NCBI GenBank assembly: GCA_030432795.1
Contig: JAUILW010000147.1
Coordinates: forward strand, 1 to 7,551
Source: Gammaproteobacteria bacterium
GTDB lineage: Bacteria; Pseudomonadota; Gammaproteobacteria; Pseudomonadales; Azotimanducaceae
Reading direction: 5' to 3'
DNA length: 7,551 bases
The position numbers were made by a program, and so were the translations under genes. Positions 5,315 to 7,551 of this stretch are shown here, piece after piece. Numbering within the stretch: position 1 is the first letter of the stretch; the number at the start of each line of letters is the position of its first letter. Under the pieces are notes generated by a model that worked only from the letters and a program-made list of their open reading frames with translations, was not told the origin of the DNA and ran no database searches.

Positions 5315-5742
5315 ACCGCCTGAGATCGCACAACTTTCATCGGGCGTGGCTGAAAGTATCAGCCCTCACGATCGCCGCTTTCAGCCCCCTGCTCTTTCTG
5401 GCCACGATCCCCGGTCTGAGCGAGCCAGCGCGACTGGTGCTGGACGTGCTCGCCTGGCCGGTGGACGGGTTTCCCAGCTACGAGCCTGCGGAAATGCGAT
5501 TTCTTTCCGCGCTGACAGGCGGCTTTCTCCTGGGCTGGGGTGCGACTGTGTGGTGCCTGTCCGCGTGGGCGTACGACACCGCGCCCGAGGGAGTACGCAA
5601 GTCCATGGTGGCCGGTGCATGTCTATGGTTTGCGCTCGACAGCGCTGGCTCCATAGCATCTGGCAATGGCGCTAACGCATGGTTCAACGTGGGCGTTCTG
5701 CTGCTTGTTGTTGGCCCTCTCTGGCTGCCGGCGGAGCGCTAG
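5311..5742 (+). CDS. Small multi-spanning membrane protein of unknown function
   Basis: A 143-aa hydrophobic protein I cannot assign to a named family. It has about four membrane segments: residues 16-35, 64-86 (FLSALTGGFLLGWGATVWCL), 98-115 (MVAGACLWFALDSAGS) and 122-140. Loops carry conserved-looking features such as WPVDGFPSYEPAEMRF (49-64), YDTAPEGVRKS (88-98) and a short ASGNGAN turn. The ATG at 5311 overlaps the previous stop as ATGA. The frame is open further upstream (to 5137), but that would run through the preceding gene and has no membrane-protein character, so the short start is preferred. The Shine-Dalgarno is weak (GCGAGA), consistent with translational coupling. It is the last gene of the TetR-linked operon, and its final 59 nt overlap the 3' end of waaA on the other strand. 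Confidence 0.82.
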   Translation: MNRLRSHNFHRAWLKVSALTIAAFSPLLFLATIPGLSEPARLVLDVLAWPVDGFPSYEPAEMRFLSALTGGFLLGWGATVWCLSAWAYDTAPEGVRKSMVAGACLWFALDSAGSIASGNGANAWFNVGVLLLVVGPLWLPAER

Positions 5743-7018
5743 CCGGCTCCTCGAGCATCCCCAGAAGAAATGCCGTCTGCCGAGCAAGTGCTCCTTTTCG
5801 TTGCGCAACGGTTTGAAACCCCGCTCCGCCGCCGGCGCGACGCGCCTCTTCGTCTCGCAAGAGGCGCAGGACCGCGTCCGCAAGTGCTGGAGCGCTATCG
5901 ACGAACTCCAGCGCACCTACATCGCAGAACGCTTCTGCCACATCGGCAAAATTGAACACATGCGGCCCCATGAGCACCGGCAGGGCCCACAGCGCGGGCT
6001 CAATGGGGTTGTGGCCACCCCGCTCCACCAGGCTACCGCCCACGAACGCAACATCGGCAACGCCATAGAGTTCGAGCAACGTTCCCATCTCATCGCCCAC
6101 AACCACATCCGGCGCAGCGCCTGTGAGTTCACTCTGCAGGCTGGCGCTGAAGCCACGCTCGCGCGCCTCGGCAAGCACCTGCCCAGCACGGACCGGATGC
6201 CGGGGCACCAGGATCAGACAGACGCCACCTTGCGAATCGGCGACGATGCGCGCCGCCTCCAGCACCAGAGTCTCCTCGCCCGGGTGCGTGCTCGCAGCGA
6301 TCCACACGCCGCGCCCGGCCAACTGCCATCGCTCCCCCAGCGCTGCGGCCGAGCGCCGCTGCGCATCACCCAGTTCAGCGTCGAATTTGACGCTGCCCAC
6401 CACCTGCACGTTTTGCCCCCCAAGCGCTTGAAAGCGGCATCCGTGTGCTTCGGTCTGACAGGCTATACCGTAGAGCTTGCCCAGCATGTCACGGGTCAGC
6501 CCGCCCACCCGGGCGTACCCTGCCGCCGAGCGCTCCGACAGGCGGGCGTTAACGAGCGTCGCCGGAATGCCCCGCTGCCTCGCACATTCGATGAGGTTGG
6601 GCCAGAGCTCCGTCTCCATGAGAATGAGCGCGCTTGGCGCTACCCGATCGTAGAAACGGCGAACCGAACGGGTGAAGTCATAGGGTGCATAGCAGTGGCT
6701 CACGCGATCACCGAGCCGTTTGATCACCTCCCCGGAGCCGGTCGGTGTCATCGTGGTGACAAGCACCGGCCGATCGGGCAAATGCGCAAGCACGGCCTCG
6801 ATCAGCGGCACAGCGGCTATGGTTTCACCCGCGGATACCGTGTGAAACCAGATCGGCGCGCGCGGTATGTCGGCCGGCACATAACCAAACCGCTCCTCCA
6901 CGCGCTCCGCGTAGGCCGGCTCCCGGCGCGCGCGCAGCATCAGCCGCAGGCGTACGAATGGATAGGCGATGGCCAGCACCAGACGGTAGAGGATGAGATT
7001 TGCACGCGCGGAAGGCAT
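5684..7018 (-). CDS. waaA: 3-deoxy-D-manno-octulosonic acid (Kdo) transferase
   Basis: GT-B fold glycosyltransferase (GT30) that moves Kdo from CMP-Kdo to lipid IVA on the inner face of the cytoplasmic membrane, the step that begins the LPS inner core. The 444-aa product has an N-terminal hydrophobic anchor (about residues 7-28), then HTVSAGETIAAVPLI (59-73) with the catalytic-base Glu65, TTMTPTGS (88-95), LIMETELWPN (132-141), NARLSERSAAGY (157-168), GSVKFD (208-213), ASTHPGEE (242-249), PRHP (272-275) and the donor-site GGSLVERGGHNPIEPA (327-342). All match WaaA. E. coli WaaA is 425 aa; the extra length here is mostly an Ala/Pro/Gln-rich tail (about 424-444), partly encoded by DNA that also encodes the end of the opposite-strand membrane protein. 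The ATG at 7018 has GGAG only 3 nt upstream. Whether it makes mono- or bifunctional transfers cannot be read from the sequence. Confidence 0.96.
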   Translation of the reverse strand: MPSARANLILYRLVLAIAYPFVRLRLMLRARREPAYAERVEERFGYVPADIPRAPIWFHTVSAGETIAAVPLIEAVLAHLPDRPVLVTTMTPTGSGEVIKRLGDRVSHCYAPYDFTRSVRRFYDRVAPSALILMETELWPNLIECARQRGIPATLVNARLSERSAAGYARVGGLTRDMLGKLYGIACQTEAHGCRFQALGGQNVQVVGSVKFDAELGDAQRRSAAALGERWQLAGRGVWIAASTHPGEETLVLEAARIVADSQGGVCLILVPRHPVRAGQVLAEARERGFSASLQSELTGAAPDVVVGDEMGTLLELYGVADVAFVGGSLVERGGHNPIEPALWALPVLMGPHVFNFADVAEAFCDVGALEFVDSAPALADAVLRLLRDEEARRAGGGAGFQTVAQRKGALARQTAFLLGMLEEPASAPPAAREGQQQAAERPR

Positions 7019-7099
7019 GTCTCCATACTACCAAGGCAGCGCGCCAACCAGCAGGTGCAGCGGCCATGCAAGCCGGTACCTGAAATGCGATGGCCGCTT

Positions 7100-7111
7100 C
7101 GAGACATCTCG
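7100..7111. promoter_or_regulatory. Short inverted repeat in the waaA/methyltransferase divergent region
   Basis: CGAGA-CA-TCTCG: 5-bp arms with a 2-bp spacer. It sits in the 132-bp gap between the divergent waaA and methyltransferase starts, 39 bp before the methyltransferase ATG. It lies just upstream of a weak -10-like GATAAG (7119-7124). No convincing full promoter was found for either gene here. It could be an operator or chance. Confidence 0.25.
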
Positions 7112-7150
7112 CGAATCAGATAAGCAGACAACCTAAAGCGAGGACCACCT

Positions 7151-7551
7151 ATGCCGGATACCGGAAGCGTCTCAGAGCACTACACACGGGGCGACCTGCT
7201 CGAAGCCATTCGGGAAGGCGTCAGAAAGCTGGGAAAGTCTGAAGCGACGGTAACGCTTGAGGAACTCGGGCCGGTGGAAGAGTTTCACATTGGCGGACGC
7301 CAGGCATCCGCAGAATTCCTGGATCAGCTCAACCTGCGTGCGGAGCACTTTGTGCTTGACGTTGGCTGCGGCCTCGGCGGTACCGCCCGGTTCGCAGCAT
7401 CTCGCAGCGGCTGCCGTGTCTTCGGTGTCGACCTCACCGACGAGTACGTTGCGGTGGGCAAGGTCATGACGCGATGGGTGAGGCTTGATGGTCGTGTCTC
7501 TCATCAGCAAGGCAATGCGACCGATTTGCCATTCGCCGACGCCTGCTTCGA
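7151..7551 (+). CDS. Class I SAM-dependent methyltransferase, N-terminal part (runs off right edge)
   Basis: Cytoplasmic methyltransferase using S-adenosylmethionine; 133 codons are visible and the gene continues beyond the window. GAGGA 6 nt before the ATG is a good ribosome site. A roughly 45-residue N-terminal helical leader ends in LEELGPVEEFHIGGRQAS (37-53), a lead-in seen in small-molecule and amine N-methyltransferases related to the glycine/sarcosine group. The Rossmann core follows: motif I VLDVGCGLGGTARF (68-81), the acidic residue for the SAM ribose, Asp94 in FGVDLT, and GNATDLPFADACF (121-133) before the cut. The fold and cofactor are secure. The substrate is not determinable: sarcosine/dimethylglycine-type, UbiE-like or other small-molecule methylation are all possible. 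It is divergent from waaA. Confidence 0.9.
   Translation, partial: MPDTGSVSEHYTRGDLLEAIREGVRKLGKSEATVTLEELGPVEEFHIGGRQASAEFLDQLNLRAEHFVLDVGCGLGGTARFAASRSGCRVFGVDLTDEYVAVGKVMTRWVRLDGRVSHQQGNATDLPFADACF

Noticed and set aside
5666..7123. A 485-codon plus-strand open frame antisense to waaA
   Set aside because: It is longer than waaA but its translation is rich in Arg, His and Gln with no recognisable domain, while the opposite strand encodes a complete, motif-perfect WaaA. It is a high-GC shadow frame.

Overview
The window reads as chromosomal DNA of a high-GC, Gram-negative gammaproteobacterium. Evidence: a ParE N-terminus with the ParE-type PGMYTDTTRPNHL motif (not GyrB), an Escherichia coli-like CpdA and YqiB, an outer-membrane TolC with a signal peptide, and the lipopolysaccharide enzyme WaaA (KdtA). 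The species cannot be fixed from the sequence. There are no RNA genes, CRISPR arrays or insertion sequences that I can see.

Layout. Positions 1-1747 hold a minus-strand operon, yqiB > cpdA > parE (parE runs off the left edge), driven by a good sigma70-type promoter at 1776-1804. It is divergent from tolC (1977-3380, plus). This is the E. coli nudF-yqiB-cpdA-yqiA-parE // tolC neighbourhood, but with nudF and yqiA absent. Directly behind tolC, about 3389-3916 is the wreck of a serine beta-lactamase-family hydrolase. Its SxxK, HTSGL and YGHNG motifs are legible only by changing frame several times, and the middle of the gene is missing.

Positions 3934-5742 form an accessory cassette. A minus-strand TetR-type repressor faces a plus-strand, tightly coupled three-gene operon: a limonene-epoxide-hydrolase/SnoaL-like small enzyme, then two small integral membrane proteins, each joined to the gene before it by an ATGA overlap. 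The 131-bp divergent region carries two inverted repeats of the same sequence (GTAGC-N4-GCTAC) centred exactly 40 bp apart, one over each predicted promoter. This is the best candidate for an undescribed small regulated system here: a TetR-sensed, membrane-linked handling of a small hydrophobic or epoxide compound. The function is inference.

On the right, waaA (5684-7018, minus) converges on the last cassette gene with a 59-bp tail-to-tail overlap. A class I SAM-dependent methyltransferase starts at 7151 (plus) and runs off the right edge.

How the genes work together: the flanks are housekeeping genes (chromosome decatenation, cAMP breakdown, efflux/outer membrane, LPS core). The 3.4-5.74 kb stretch between tolC and waaA looks like accessory DNA, containing one decayed gene and one apparently intact regulated operon.
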